64,000 bases of DNA from Profftia tarda (GTDB taxonomy: Bacteria; Pseudomonadota; Gammaproteobacteria; Enterobacterales; Enterobacteriaceae): assembly GCF_904848675.1 (NCBI RefSeq), contig NZ_LR890047.1, forward strand, positions 744,001 through 808,000, written 5' to 3'. Shown here piece by piece: positions 11,059-21,978 of the stretch. A program made the position numbers and the translations under genes. The stretch's first letter is position 1. The number at the start of each line of letters is the position of its first letter. Below the pieces are notes generated by a model. The model was not told where the DNA came from, made no database searches, and saw nothing but the letters and a program-made list of their open reading frames with translations.

Positions 11059-11108
11059 TAATAGTAGTCAATATTTAAAGAGGCTTTATCAGTATATTTT
11101 AACATCCA

Positions 11109-11142
11109 AGAACCAGCCAACTCTTAAAAGGTGGTTGGTTCT
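11109..11142 (+). terminator. rpsU-dnaG attenuating hairpin
   Basis: An 11-bp stem (AGAACCAGCCA with one G-U pair, arms ending GGTTCT) is followed by a moderately T-rich tail. Its position about 70 bases before dnaG corresponds to the partial terminator known between rpsU and dnaG in E. coli. Its strength cannot be judged from sequence. Confidence 0.6.
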
Positions 11143-11210
11143 GCTTCCGTCTCTATTTTATATAGTTAATGCAGCTAAAGCTGTGCCGTTAAACAATAAT
11201 GTCAGGACTT

Positions 11211-12965
11211 ATGGCAGGACTAATTCCACGTTTATTCATACATGACTTGCTCAGTCGGACTGATATTATAGATCTTGTCTGCACAAGATTACAATTAAAA
11301 AAAAGAGGCAAGAACTACTATGCCTGCTGTCCATTCCATAACGAAAAAACACCTTCATTTACTGTTAACTCAGGTAAACAGTTCTACCACTGTTTCGGCT
11401 GTGGAGCTCACGGCAACGCTATTGATTTTTTGATGCATTACGATAAATTGAAATTTATAGAGAGCATTGAAGAACTAGCTGCTATAGCGGGCCTTGACGT
11501 TCCTTTTGAACCAGGAAATAAGACTTCTAAAACAGAGTATCACCATCGTCAGATGGTATATCAATTAATGAATAACATAAAAGATTTCTATCAAGAAACT
11601 TTATTAACTAGCCCAAGCAGCAAATATGCGCACCAGTATCTTGTACAGCGTGGACTAGGACGAGATATTATGAAGCACTTTAATATCGGATATGCACCAC
11701 CAGGATGGGATAATATTCTTAAGCGATTTGGTCATAATTTTTCTAGCAGAAAAGATCTTAATTATGCTGGTATGCTAGTCAATGATGACAAAGGTAGAAC
11801 CTACGACCGATTCCGAGACCGTGTTATTTTCCCAATCCGAGACAGACGTGGACGAGTTATAGCTTTTGGTGGACGTACTATAGGTAATAGTATACCTAAA
11901 TACATTAATTCTCCTGAAACCGAGATTTTCCATAAAGGAAGAAACTTATTTGGCCTTTATGAGGCACAGAGGCACAATACTAAATTATCCTGCCTTCTAG
12001 TTGTTGAAGGTTATATGGACGTAGTAGCACTAGCACAATTCGGGATAGATTATGCCTTATCCTCCTTGGGTACTGCTACAACATCAGAACATATTCAGCT
12101 CATGTTCCGCACAACTGATACTGTAGTTTGCTGCTACGATGGCGACAACGCCGGACGTGAGGCAGCTTGGAGAACACTGAAAAATGCGTTATCCTTCTTG
12201 GAAGATGGTAGGCAGTTGAGATTTATGTTTTTACCTAACGGCGAAGATCCTGATACACTGATACGTAAAGAAGGAAGATCGGCATTTCAAAAACGCATTG
12301 ATCAATCCCAACCTTTATCCTCTTTCTTATTTAATACTTTAATGAGACAAGTAGATTTGAGCAGCCCCGATGGGCGCGCGAAATTGAGTACATTAGTTTT
12401 GCCGTTAATTAGACAGATTCCAGGCGAAACATTGAAGCTATATCTAAGGCAGTTTTTAGGACAGAAATTAGGAATTATAGATGATTCTCGGCTCGAAAAG
12501 ATGTTGTATAGACAAGATAGTAAAATAAATAACCACACTAATAATCAGATAAAAATTACAAATATGCGCCTCTTGATCGGATTGTTAATACAGAATCCAT
12601 CGCTAGCATATGAAGTTCATACAGTCGAATTTTTATGGAAACAAAAACTGCCAGGATTGGAATTATTTCTTGAACTAGTAGAAACCTGCGTAGCAAATCC
12701 AGGATTAACAACTGGCCAGCTTATTGAACGTTACCGAAATAATAAATATGCTAAACAGCTTGAAAATTTAGCAATATGGAACCACATGGTTATTGAGGAT
12801 AAAGTGCATCAAACATTCCTTGATACACTAGTCTGTCTCTACGATTCGATACTCGAACAACGTCAAGATAAACTGATCGCGTTAGAACGAATTCAGGGAT
12901 TAGAATCTGATCAGAAAAAAGAATTGTGGAAAATTAGTAAAGCACTAGCTAAAAAAAAACAATAA
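11211..12965 (+). CDS. dnaG: DNA primase
   Basis: Synthesises RNA primers at the replication fork together with DnaB helicase. From the ATG at 11211 (MAGLIPRLF, compare MAGRIPRVF) it has 584 residues; E. coli has 581. The N-terminal zinc-binding domain keeps C40, H43, C61 and C64. The TOPRIM core follows with LLVVEGYMDVV and the acidic DGD in CCYDGDNAGRE. The C-terminal DnaB-interaction region ends KELWKISKALAKK. A frame start four codons upstream is ignored because the family begins at MAG and a CAGGA ribosome site overlaps that upstream codon. It is the middle gene of the macromolecular-synthesis operon. Confidence 0.97.
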   Translation: MAGLIPRLFIHDLLSRTDIIDLVCTRLQLKKRGKNYYACCPFHNEKTPSFTVNSGKQFYHCFGCGAHGNAIDFLMHYDKLKFIESIEELAAIAGLDVPFEPGNKTSKTEYHHRQMVYQLMNNIKDFYQETLLTSPSSKYAHQYLVQRGLGRDIMKHFNIGYAPPGWDNILKRFGHNFSSRKDLNYAGMLVNDDKGRTYDRFRDRVIFPIRDRRGRVIAFGGRTIGNSIPKYINSPETEIFHKGRNLFGLYEAQRHNTKLSCLLVVEGYMDVVALAQFGIDYALSSLGTATTSEHIQLMFRTTDTVVCCYDGDNAGREAAWRTLKNALSFLEDGRQLRFMFLPNGEDPDTLIRKEGRSAFQKRIDQSQPLSSFLFNTLMRQVDLSSPDGRAKLSTLVLPLIRQIPGETLKLYLRQFLGQKLGIIDDSRLEKMLYRQDSKINNHTNNQIKITNMRLLIGLLIQNPSLAYEVHTVEFLWKQKLPGLELFLELVETCVANPGLTTGQLIERYRNNKYAKQLENLAIWNHMVIEDKVHQTFLDTLVCLYDSILEQRQDKLIALERIQGLESDQKKELWKISKALAKKKQ

Positions 12966-13226
12966 TGCAAGATTTGCAATAAATCTATTGATTTGCACTC
13001 AAAATATTTTTTGTACTTAGAAAAAATTAATACTTTCCAATTATAAAATAGCCTTGTTAGGTTTTCAAACGTCAATAACAGTCTGACATTCCAATAAAAG
13101 CGGGAATAAACTTCTGATCATTCTGTAATATCGGAAAGTCAGAAGTAGTCAGTAAACCGTATCAATTATTGTTGATGGCTATACTGCTCAACACCGATTT
13201 AAACCCTGAAGTATGGATATAGTTTT

Positions 13227-15056
13227 ATGGAGCAAAACCCGCAGTCACAGCTGAAAATTCTTGTTAACAAGGGTAAAGAGCAAGGCTACTTAACCTATGC
13301 TGAGGTTAACGACCATTTACCAGAAGACATAATAGACTCCGATCAAATTGAAGATATCATCCAGATGATTAATGACATGGGTATTCAAGTCATGGAGAAA
13401 GCACCTGATGCTGATTATTTAATGCTAGCAGAAAATATTGCTGACGAAGATGCAACAGAGGCTGCTGTGCAAGTACTATCAAGTGTAGAATCCGAAATAG
13501 GCCGCACTACTGATCCTGTGCGCATGTATATGCGGGAAATGGGAACTGTAGAGCTTCTAACACGTGAAGGCGAAATAGACATTGCTAAACGCATAGAAGA
13601 AGGAATAAACCAGGTTCAGCGCTCAGTGACGGAGTACCCAGAAGCAATTACTTATTTGCTTGAGCAGTATGATCATGTTCAATCAGAAGAATATCGTCTA
13701 TCTGATATAATTACCGGTTTTGTAGATCCTAACGCAGAAGAATATTTTTCAGCAACTGCAACTAACGTAGGTTCAGATCTCTCTTCAGAAGAGCTCAATG
13801 AAGAAGACGAAGACAATGAAAACGAAGAAAATACCGATCACCATAATATTGATGAAGAATTAGCTCGCCAAAAGTTTTCTGAACTCCGTGAACAATATCA
13901 AAAAACTCATATAGCTATTAAAGCTCATGGGCGTAAACATGAGGTAGTAGAAGAAGAAATTCTAAATCTTTCAGAAGTTTTTAAACAATTCCGTCTAGTG
14001 CCAAAACAATTCGATCACCTGGTCAACAACATGCGTCAGATGATGGATCGTGTGCGAACCCAAGAAAGATTAATTATGAAACTCTGCGTCGAACAGAGCA
14101 AAATGCCAAAGAAAAATTTTATTACCTTGTTCACGGGCAATGAAACTAATACCAGCTGGTTTGATGCTGCTTTAGCTATGGCTAAGCCATGGGGCGAGAA
14201 GCTCAAATTCGTACGTAAAGACGTTGAACTGAGTCTAAACAAACTACTTCAAATAGAAGAAGAAACGGATCTTACTATAAAACAAGTAAAAGATATTAAT
14301 CGTCGAATGTCTATAGGTGAAGCAAAAGCACGTCGTGCAAAAAAAGAAATGGTTGAGGCGAACTTACGCCTAGTTATCTCTATTGCCAAGAAATATACGA
14401 ATCGTGGCTTGCAGTTCTTAGATCTTATTCAAGAAGGTAACATCGGCCTTATGAAAGCAGTTGATAAATTTGAATACCGTCGTGGTTACAAGTTTTCTAC
14501 TTATGCAACATGGTGGATCCGGCAGGCTATTACTCGTTCTATCGCAGATCAGGCCCGAACCATACGTATCCCTGTTCATATGATAGAGACTATTAACAAA
14601 CTTAATCGCATTTCTCGTCAAATGCTACAAGAGATGGGCCGTGAACCTACGCCGGAAGAGCTAGCTGAAAGAATGATAATGCCAGAAGATAAAATACGTA
14701 AAGTTCTAAAAATAGCTAAAGAACCGATTTCAATGGAAACTCCGATCGGTGATGATGAAGATTCACATTTAGGTGATTTTATTGAAGATACAACTTTAGA
14801 TCTCCCACTAGACTCTGCTACTTCTGAAAGCCTGCGCTCTGCTACCCGTGATGTTCTATCGGGTTTAACAATCCGCGAGGCAAAAGTATTGCGCATGCGA
14901 TTTGGTATCGACATGAACACAGACCATACGTTAGAAGAAGTAGGCAAACAATTCGATGTTACACGTGAACGCATTCGTCAGATCGAAGCGAAGGCGCTGC
15001 GCAAATTGCGCCACCCCAGTCGTTCTGAAGTCTTGCGTAGCTTCTTAGACGATTAA
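13227..15056 (+). CDS. rpoD: RNA polymerase sigma-70 factor RpoD
   Basis: Primary sigma factor for housekeeping promoters. At 609 residues it nearly equals E. coli RpoD (613). Region 1.1 is present (MEQNPQSQLKILVNKGKEQG), followed by region 1.2 (DPVRMYMREMG), an acidic non-conserved region (SEELNEEDEDNENEEN), region 2 with the -10 recognition and melting segment (GYKFSTYATWWIRQAITR), region 3, and region 4.2 with the -35-binding helix (VTRERIRQIEAKALRKLRHP). It is the last gene of rpsU-dnaG-rpoD, 261 bases after dnaG. No terminator is evident after it, only a 2.6-kb desert. Confidence 0.98.
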   Translation: MEQNPQSQLKILVNKGKEQGYLTYAEVNDHLPEDIIDSDQIEDIIQMINDMGIQVMEKAPDADYLMLAENIADEDATEAAVQVLSSVESEIGRTTDPVRMYMREMGTVELLTREGEIDIAKRIEEGINQVQRSVTEYPEAITYLLEQYDHVQSEEYRLSDIITGFVDPNAEEYFSATATNVGSDLSSEELNEEDEDNENEENTDHHNIDEELARQKFSELREQYQKTHIAIKAHGRKHEVVEEEILNLSEVFKQFRLVPKQFDHLVNNMRQMMDRVRTQERLIMKLCVEQSKMPKKNFITLFTGNETNTSWFDAALAMAKPWGEKLKFVRKDVELSLNKLLQIEEETDLTIKQVKDINRRMSIGEAKARRAKKEMVEANLRLVISIAKKYTNRGLQFLDLIQEGNIGLMKAVDKFEYRRGYKFSTYATWWIRQAITRSIADQARTIRIPVHMIETINKLNRISRQMLQEMGREPTPEELAERMIMPEDKIRKVLKIAKEPISMETPIGDDEDSHLGDFIEDTTLDLPLDSATSESLRSATRDVLSGLTIREAKVLRMRFGIDMNTDHTLEEVGKQFDVTRERIRQIEAKALRKLRHPSRSEVLRSFLDD

Positions 15057-17668
15057 TTTTTTGCTAAACCTTTCTAGAATATTCCAACTAATAATGCTTT
15101 AAACATGTCTGAATGCAGAATATTTCCAAGAGAAAACAAAATGCTACATTTGATACTCAGTAATGAAAGATAAATATTATATAACAAATATAGATCGCTT
15201 GTCCAAATCTTTTACCACTCAACTATAACTAATTTAGCATAATCATATTTATTTACTAATTTTAAAATATAGTATGGATAAACTAATGTTTAGCTATAGT
15301 TTATACATATAAAATTATTTCGTTATACCCCTAAAAGACGTTAGATACTAATAATATTTATTTTAATCAAAATAGCATTATTTAATGATAAAAAATTTTC
15401 TAGGCATACAAAATAATTAATGTGCAAAACCTATGAGTCGATAAAATAGTTGATTGCGCTATAAACACATATAGAAGTAATATAATTGATTGACTAACTA
15501 AGTCTAGAAAAGATAATATAAAATTATGATAGATTATAACATTATGATTATTTTAATAAGAGAGATTTTCTTAGTATAACTATACCTATAATAGATAGTT
15601 GTACTATGCAATTAATATATTTTAAATATTTAGATTATTTCTCTTTACAATATCTTCATTTCAATAGTAAAGTAACAAGCTTATCATGTAGTAGATAGGC
15701 TATGTAATTAACCGCATATATATTAGAATGATACTTGTTTTATAATAAATTCGATCACATTATTCTTCTTGCTCTGAACCACTGAAGAAATTACGTTAAT
15801 TTTGTAAAATATCCTTTCAATTTTTTGTGAGTGCAGACGCTTTATATCTATTTAAAACTTTCATTTTATGTTAAAACACACATAACATCACTAAACATCT
15901 CATCTATAATAAATATTATATACATTTTTTAATTCAATTATATTGTATTTATGTCATATTGCATCCATGTGTACATGGAGTTGTTATAGTTTGCAGTAAT
16001 TTATAATAAAATTTGATCTATTTTATATAGACATAAAAATTCTAGATAATCACAGGATTCTTAATCCTTGATTAAATTGTAACTTATAAGTTTTAGATGA
16101 TATATCTATCAATGCTTCTAATGATTAGATGTAGACAAGAGAATAAATATAGGTATCCTGAAATATTATAAGTAAAAATCTGTCCTCTTATTAAGAGAGT
16201 TATCTTTATTCTTCAGATCATAATATTATTTTTTGTTATAACCACAGGTATTCTTAGTTTTTAGTGTTATCTTTTAAAAAACTACTAAATTGTATTATTT
16301 TAAAACCAAATATATGTTTAATAATATTACTCAGCATCTAGAAGTAGTCTAAAATATTTTTATAAGACCTTATAAAATGCTTGCTAACAATTAGTTGATA
16401 CTTTAATCTTTATTTAATAACCAAATATTTATCTAGACATTCTATACAAAGAAATCTTAAGTATTTTAATATTTAGTAACTATTTAATCTTTTCTGAGAT
16501 GCAAAATATTTTTTTTGTATGCTATATTGTCTTTAATAACTAATCTAAATATTCGATCACAATTAATTCATAGCTACATCTATTTTTATGAGATTTACTG
16601 TATGATTCTCTGAAAGCATGCAGTTAGTTTATGGGATATTATTAATACCATATACATCGTAAATATAGATTTTTAAGCCGCTATCATTATAAGCTTAAGA
16701 TTATATTAAAATTTATTAAATAAAATGTAATCAGATATTTTTTAATAAAATTCAATATTGATTGCAATCATATTTTAACATATAAAATATGTAGTTGGTT
16801 ATTCTATTAAAAATTAAAAAGATTTACTAGTAATCGCAATACAATTTTTTAAAAAAAATTTTTAATGATTTTTTTAATTACACTCTACTTAGAGTAGAGT
16901 CTAAACAACTTATATCAGAATAACACTAATAGAGGATCTAAATATATGCAGAAACAACGACAGAAAATAATGTTATATTTAACATAGTTATAATCTTAAT
17001 GTCGTCGCCATAAGATGGCTTAATATACTTATCAAGTTGTGTAGAGACAAGCACCTTAAATATGATAAATTGCGCATCAAGCAATACAAGATATCTATTA
17101 TGAAATTTTCAACACAGGCTAATTATACAAGGAGTTACGCCTAACTAATAAATTAATTAACTATGTTAAGTAATATACATTTATATATACCACCCTAAAC
17201 AAACTCCGCAATGCAATAGTTAGTTTGTCTGTAAAAGAATAAAAAAATTTTATATATTACCCGCAAACTTAAACTGATCTAATCACTTCATTCCATTTCA
17301 AGAGACATGCAAGAAATTATAGTTATGATTATTTATTTAGTAGTAGTATTAAGAAAATAGTTTGTTATCTCGATATAATTGTCACGAAAAGCCGCAAATG
17401 AATTATTAGATGATATTCTTGAATATATAGATTTATCAATGTTTTACTTATTTTATAAACCACAAGCATATTGCTACAATTTATGACATACAGATGCTAG
17501 TAAATGATTCATGTCTTAGAAAAATTCTTTTTATAAGAGCAGATATATTTTAGCGCTTGTATTAAATAGTACGGTATAATATTCCTCGAAATATTTTATA
17601 AATGGAGTAACAGCCGTTCCTGATTGCAATGATAAAAAATTTCAGTCAATCCAAGAGAGGCTTTTAAG
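15057..17668. other. 2.6-kb gene desert between rpoD and pgk
   Basis: No gene recognised. In E. coli epd precedes pgk; no Epd-like peptide can be read here, so it has been lost or is past recognition. An 8-bp hairpin lies at 16882-16900 (ACTCTACT/AGTAGAGT) without a following T-run. A TATAAT hexamer at 17575-17580, 88 bases before pgk, could be its -10 box, but it lacks a fitting -35 element. Confidence 0.6.
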
Positions 17669-18838
17669 ATGTCTATTATTAATATGAAAGATTTAGATCT
17701 TTCTGGTAAACGCGTTCTGATCCGTTCAGATCTCAACGTTCCAGTAAAAAATAGAGCAGTAACTTCTGATGCACGAATCCGTGCAGCCTTACCCACCATT
17801 AAAGCTGCGTTGAAGCAAGGCGCTCTAGTTATGGTAACTTCACATCTAGGACGTCCTACTGAAGGTCAATACAGCGAAGAATACTCTTTATTGCCTGTAG
17901 TTAACTATCTTAAAGAACACCTGCAGTTACCGGTGCGTCTGGTTATAGACTATCTTAACGGAGTTGACCTTGCAAAAGGTGAGCTTGTAATTCTAGAAAA
18001 TGTTCGTTTCAACAAAGGAGAAACAAAAAACGACGAAAAACTGTCTAAGAAATATGCAAGTCTTTGTGATATTTATGTTATGGATGCATTCGGCACCGCG
18101 CATCGCGCACATGCTTCGACTAACGGTGTAGGAAAATTTGCTCCTATAGCATGTGCGGGTCCTCTGCTATCCGCAGAGCTTCTAACACTTGGAAATCTCA
18201 AACACCCAATCGTCGCTATTGTTGGTGGATCAAAAGTTTCTACCAAACTAAATCTACTAGATTCTTTATCGAAAATTGCCGACAAGATAATTGTTGGCGG
18301 TGGAATAGCAAATACCTTTATTGCTGCGAAAGGCTACAAAGTAGGTAGATCTCTATACGAATCTCATATGGTCGAAGAAGCAAAAAGACTATTAGCTGCC
18401 TATGATATCCCGGTGCCAACTGACGTACGGGTTGCTACCGAGTTCTCTGAAACGTCTATTGCAATAATGAAATCTGTAGAAGATATTAAAGATGATGAAC
18501 AGATTTTAGATCTGGGTGACATCTCTGCATACGCACTATCAGAAATTCTGAAGAATGCAAAAACCATTTTATGGAATGGACCAGTAGGAGTATTTGAATT
18601 CCCTAATTTCTGTCAAGGAACAAAAATTGTTGCTGAGGCAATTGCTGCTAGTACTGCATTCTCTATTGCGGGAGGTGGTGATACTCTAGCAGCTATTGAC
18701 ATGTTCGGGATCGCAGAAAAAATTTCTTACATTTCTACTGGCGGTGGATCATTACTTGAATTCATTCAGGGCAACAAGCTGCCCGCTGTCATGATGCTTG
18801 AAGAGCAAGCTAAGAAGATTAATAAGAAATCACGGTAA
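17669..18838 (+). CDS. pgk: phosphoglycerate kinase
   Basis: Transfers phosphate between 1,3-bisphosphoglycerate and ADP, giving ATP in glycolysis. At 389 residues it matches E. coli Pgk (387). The substrate-binding SDLNVP and TSHLGRPTEG segments are in the N domain. VGGSKVSTKL and the nucleotide-domain GGGDTLAAI are both intact. The ATG (MSIINMKDLDLSGKRVLIR) follows an AGAGAGG ribosome site. fbaA follows 119 bases downstream on the same strand, preserving the pgk-fbaA pair of enterics, while epd, which usually precedes them, is missing. Confidence 0.98.
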   Translation: MSIINMKDLDLSGKRVLIRSDLNVPVKNRAVTSDARIRAALPTIKAALKQGALVMVTSHLGRPTEGQYSEEYSLLPVVNYLKEHLQLPVRLVIDYLNGVDLAKGELVILENVRFNKGETKNDEKLSKKYASLCDIYVMDAFGTAHRAHASTNGVGKFAPIACAGPLLSAELLTLGNLKHPIVAIVGGSKVSTKLNLLDSLSKIADKIIVGGGIANTFIAAKGYKVGRSLYESHMVEEAKRLLAAYDIPVPTDVRVATEFSETSIAIMKSVEDIKDDEQILDLGDISAYALSEILKNAKTILWNGPVGVFEFPNFCQGTKIVAEAIAASTAFSIAGGGDTLAAIDMFGIAEKISYISTGGGSLLEFIQGNKLPAVMMLEEQAKKINKKSR

Positions 18839-18957
18839 AGGAGTATAGCCTCTATTTTGACCGGTGTTTAAATCAGTGAAGAGTTTTTCTATATTTCCTG
18901 CATTAAACAAATAAAAGAACTTTATTAAAAATATCTCAAAAAAGAGGATAACTTAAT

Positions 18958-20037
18958 ATGTGTAAAATATTTGATTTTATTAAACCAGGGGTAATAACTG
19001 GTGATAATGTTCAAAAAATATTTCATATAGCCAAAAAAAATAATTTTGCATTGCCTGCTGTGAACTGTATTGGTACAGACTCTATTAATGCAGTAATGGA
19101 GTCAGGGTTAAAAGTACGTGCTCCGGTTATAGTCCAATTCTCCAACGGAGGAGCTGCATTTATTGCTGGAAAAGCTATAAGTAGCAAGTATCCTCAAGAT
19201 GCAGCTATCTGTGGTGCTATTTCTGGTGCACATCACGTTCACCAAATGGCTAAGTACTACGATATTCCAGTGATGCTGCACACTGACCATTGCTCTAGAG
19301 CACTACTGCCATGGCTAGATGGACTATTAGATGCCGGTGAAAACTATTTTACAGCCACCGGGAAGTCATTATTTTCTTCTCACATGATTGACTTGTCAGC
19401 TGAGCCTCTAGAAGAGAATATTGAGATATGTTCGAAATATCTAAAACGTATGTCTAAAATAGGAATGACACTAGAAATTGAGCTGGGCTGCACTGGTGGG
19501 GAAGAAGATGGATTAGATAACAGTAATATAGATAGCGCTGCATTGTATACTCACCCAAAAGATGTTGACTATGCCTATACCAAACTAATCGAGATAAGCC
19601 CATGTTTTACTATAGCTGCTTCTTTTGGTAATGTACACGGAGTTTATAAGCCAGGCAACATACAACTAGCTCCAAAAATTCTGTATAATTCTCAATGCTA
19701 TGTTTCCAAAAAACATAATTTACCAAAAAACAACTTAAACTTCGTGTTTCACGGGGGTTCTGGCTCTACTACCGCAGAAATCAAAGAAGCTATCAGCTAC
19801 GGCGTAGTCAAAATAAATATTGATACCGATACTCAATGGGCAACTTGGACTGGTATTATGAGCTACTACAAAAAATATGAAGTCTATCTCCAGAAACAGT
19901 TAGGCAACCCTAACGGCATGGATATACCTAACAAGAAATACTATGAACCGCGTGTTTGGCTGCGTGCCGCTCAAAATAGTATGATCACCCGTTTAGAGCA
20001 GGCATTCGAGGAATTAAACTGCAAAAACGTTCTCTGA
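18958..20037 (+). CDS. fbaA: class II fructose-bisphosphate aldolase
   Basis: Zinc-dependent aldolase that cleaves fructose 1,6-bisphosphate to DHAP and glyceraldehyde 3-phosphate. It has 359 residues, as in E. coli. The catalytic Asp and a zinc ligand are D110 and H111 in LHTDHC; the other zinc histidines lie in FGNVHGVY and FHGGSGST, and the NIDTDTQWA phosphate-site block is present. An AGAGGA ribosome site precedes the ATG. It is co-oriented with pgk. Together with pgk and the upstream mannose PTS product, it supports sugar catabolism through glycolysis. Confidence 0.98.
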   Translation: MCKIFDFIKPGVITGDNVQKIFHIAKKNNFALPAVNCIGTDSINAVMESGLKVRAPVIVQFSNGGAAFIAGKAISSKYPQDAAICGAISGAHHVHQMAKYYDIPVMLHTDHCSRALLPWLDGLLDAGENYFTATGKSLFSSHMIDLSAEPLEENIEICSKYLKRMSKIGMTLEIELGCTGGEEDGLDNSNIDSAALYTHPKDVDYAYTKLIEISPCFTIAASFGNVHGVYKPGNIQLAPKILYNSQCYVSKKHNLPKNNLNFVFHGGSGSTTAEIKEAISYGVVKINIDTDTQWATWTGIMSYYKKYEVYLQKQLGNPNGMDIPNKKYYEPRVWLRAAQNSMITRLEQAFEELNCKNVL

Positions 20038-20774
20038 TTCTTGTCTAAATATTACTAAAGATTCTTAAGATTATAATGCTTAGTAAAATATATTTGGTAT
20101 TAGAGAGAATAATAAGGCTGGATTGACTAATAAGGATCATTAAGAACAAGTTATGATTGTGACCTTCAAGAATCAGCACATAAATTATGCAGATCTATAA
20201 TCTATTCTATATTGCATCAGCAATATAGAACACAACTGTTAATGGTTAATCTATATACTAAATGTCTAATTTAGATAACATAATATATTTCCATCAAATA
20301 GAATAATGATATTTATCATCATCCATAGGTGTGTAATTTACATATATAGATATATAGGAAAATATTCTTTGTATATTTCAATAAACCTATCAACAGTATA
20401 ATGCATTCTCACAAACAGCGCTATGATAAATTAATGAATCATGCATTAAAAATCAAACAACTAATTTATATATTTTTAAAAAACAAATATACATTTACTA
20501 CACTGAGATTATCTAGAGTTTATATTGAATCATTCAGAGAATACAATTCTATCTAATAACTGTGATGTATTATTTGTTCTTTATTAACCACGCATCTTAA
20601 TATTAAACTTTTACAAAGTTTCGTTAGACATCCTAAGATTTCAAATAATACAAATAATAAAAATTATGATATACTTATAAAATACGATTAATTTAATATC
20701 AATCAATACAATTAACTAATGAATATATATTTACCAAGTAAAAGGCGGTATCATAAGGGGGATAGCTATCGTTA
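20038..20774. other. non-coding spacer between fbaA and tusD
   Basis: No gene recognised in 737 bases. An 11-bp perfect hairpin with an ATCA loop lies at 20205-20230 (TTCTATATTGC/GCAATATAGAA), 168 bases after fbaA. It could be the 3' end of the pgk-fbaA transcript, though no T-run follows. Confidence 0.55.
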
Positions 20775-21164
20775 ATGATTAGTTACTCTCTTCTTGTGAC
20801 TGGTCCAGCCTATGGTACACAGGCTGCTAGCAGCGCATATCAATTTGCAGAGGCCCTCATTGCTAATAAACATCGTTTACTGAATGTATTTTTCTATAGA
20901 GAAGGAGTAAGCAACGCTAATAATCTGACCTCACCAGCAAATAATGAATTAGATCTAGTACGTGCATGGCATATTCTAGCGGAAGAAAATAACGTAGTTC
21001 TTAATGTATGTGTCGCTGCTGCTTTACGTCGCGGCGTTGTTTCACTAAGTTTAGCTAATGAACTTGGTCTATACACTTTTAATTTACAGAATGGCTTTAT
21101 ATTGAGCGGTCTAGGATCATTGGCCGAAGCAGCTCTTAAGAGCGATCGCTTAATGCAGTTTTAA
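20775..21164 (+). CDS. tusD: sulfurtransferase TusD
   Basis: Subunit of the TusBCD hexamer that relays sulfur from TusA to TusE for 2-thiolation of the wobble uridine in tRNAs for Lys, Glu and Gln. The 129-residue protein (E. coli 128) keeps the start VTGPAYGTQAASSAYQFA, the FFYREGV block and the sulfur-carrying cysteine, here C79 in LNVCVAAALRRGV. It heads tusD-tusC-tusB, with a 13-base gap to tusC. The purine tract AAGGGGGA is about 13 bases before the ATG, rather far. Confidence 0.96.
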   Translation: MISYSLLVTGPAYGTQAASSAYQFAEALIANKHRLLNVFFYREGVSNANNLTSPANNELDLVRAWHILAEENNVVLNVCVAAALRRGVVSLSLANELGLYTFNLQNGFILSGLGSLAEAALKSDRLMQF

Positions 21165-21177
21165 GATAGATGTAAAT

Positions 21178-21537
21178 ATGAAACGTTTAGCATTTGTTTT
21201 TATTCAACCTCCACATACAACAAGCGCAGGGAGAGAAGGGTTAGATGCGCTACTAGCAGCATCTGCCTACAGCAAAGACATTCAAGTATTTTTTCTTGGT
21301 GACGGTGTTTTACAGCTAATGCCTGATCAAAAACCGAATGAAATTCTCTGCCATAATTACGTGGTAACCTTTGCCGTAATGTCTATATACGATATCATAG
21401 ATGTCTATATGTGTTTAGAATCCCTGGATGAAAGAGGTTTAAATAATTTTCAGAACTGGATTGTTAAAGTAAATCTAGTCAGTGCAGAACAGATAAGAAA
21501 AAATATTGAACAATGCGATATTGTACTAACGTTCTAG
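21178..21537 (+). CDS. tusC: sulfurtransferase complex subunit TusC
   Basis: DsrF-like structural subunit of TusBCD. At 119 residues it equals E. coli TusC. The conserved opening is MKRLAFVFIQPPHTTSAG and the block REGLDALLAASAYSKDIQVFF follows; the C-terminal half is more diverged. It lies 13 bases after tusD and 15 before tusB, so the three genes are one transcription unit. Confidence 0.95.
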   Translation: MKRLAFVFIQPPHTTSAGREGLDALLAASAYSKDIQVFFLGDGVLQLMPDQKPNEILCHNYVVTFAVMSIYDIIDVYMCLESLDERGLNNFQNWIVKVNLVSAEQIRKNIEQCDIVLTF

Positions 21538-21552
21538 TATCAGGAGTTTTAT

Positions 21553-21840
21553 ATGTTACATACGGTGACCAAGTCTCCAAATGCAGCAGATCTGAAAACT
21601 CTTTATGCCATCGCAAGCAATAATGACGCTATCTTGTTACTACAAGACGGTGTGTTATGCGGATTAATAAATACCGAGGCTCTTACTAATCTAATGTATA
21701 CTTCTACTTTTCTATTTGCAATAAAAGTTGATGTGCTTGCTAGAGGTTTGAGTAATAGAATTTCTCCTAATATTGTACTGCTAAATTATAATGAATTTGT
21801 TGCACTAAGTGTCCTACATAAGCAACAGTTATCTTGGTAA
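21553..21840 (+). CDS. tusB: sulfurtransferase complex subunit TusB
   Basis: DsrH-like subunit of TusBCD with 95 residues, the E. coli length. It opens MLHTVTKSP and carries the family ILLLQDGV and DVLARGL blocks, ending LHKQQLSW. A clear AGGAG ribosome site precedes the ATG. It is the last gene of the tus set; rpsL begins 138 bases later, as in enterics where tusDCB lies directly before the str operon. Confidence 0.95.
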   Translation: MLHTVTKSPNAADLKTLYAIASNNDAILLLQDGVLCGLINTEALTNLMYTSTFLFAIKVDVLARGLSNRISPNIVLLNYNEFVALSVLHKQQLSW

Positions 21841-21978
21841 AGACACTATTTTATATATTTCTTGATACCTATTTTGAGCAGCCATGAAATTTTTTTCCTA
21901 ATTTTTATCCATATCTTTATCGGATATTTTCACACTTGTTATAAAGTTAGAAACACAACAAATACTAGGGAACTATTA

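Noticed and set aside
17575..17580. TATAAT hexamer as the pgk promoter
   Set aside because: No acceptable -35 box at 16-18 bases; TATAAT occurs often by chance in DNA this AT-rich.
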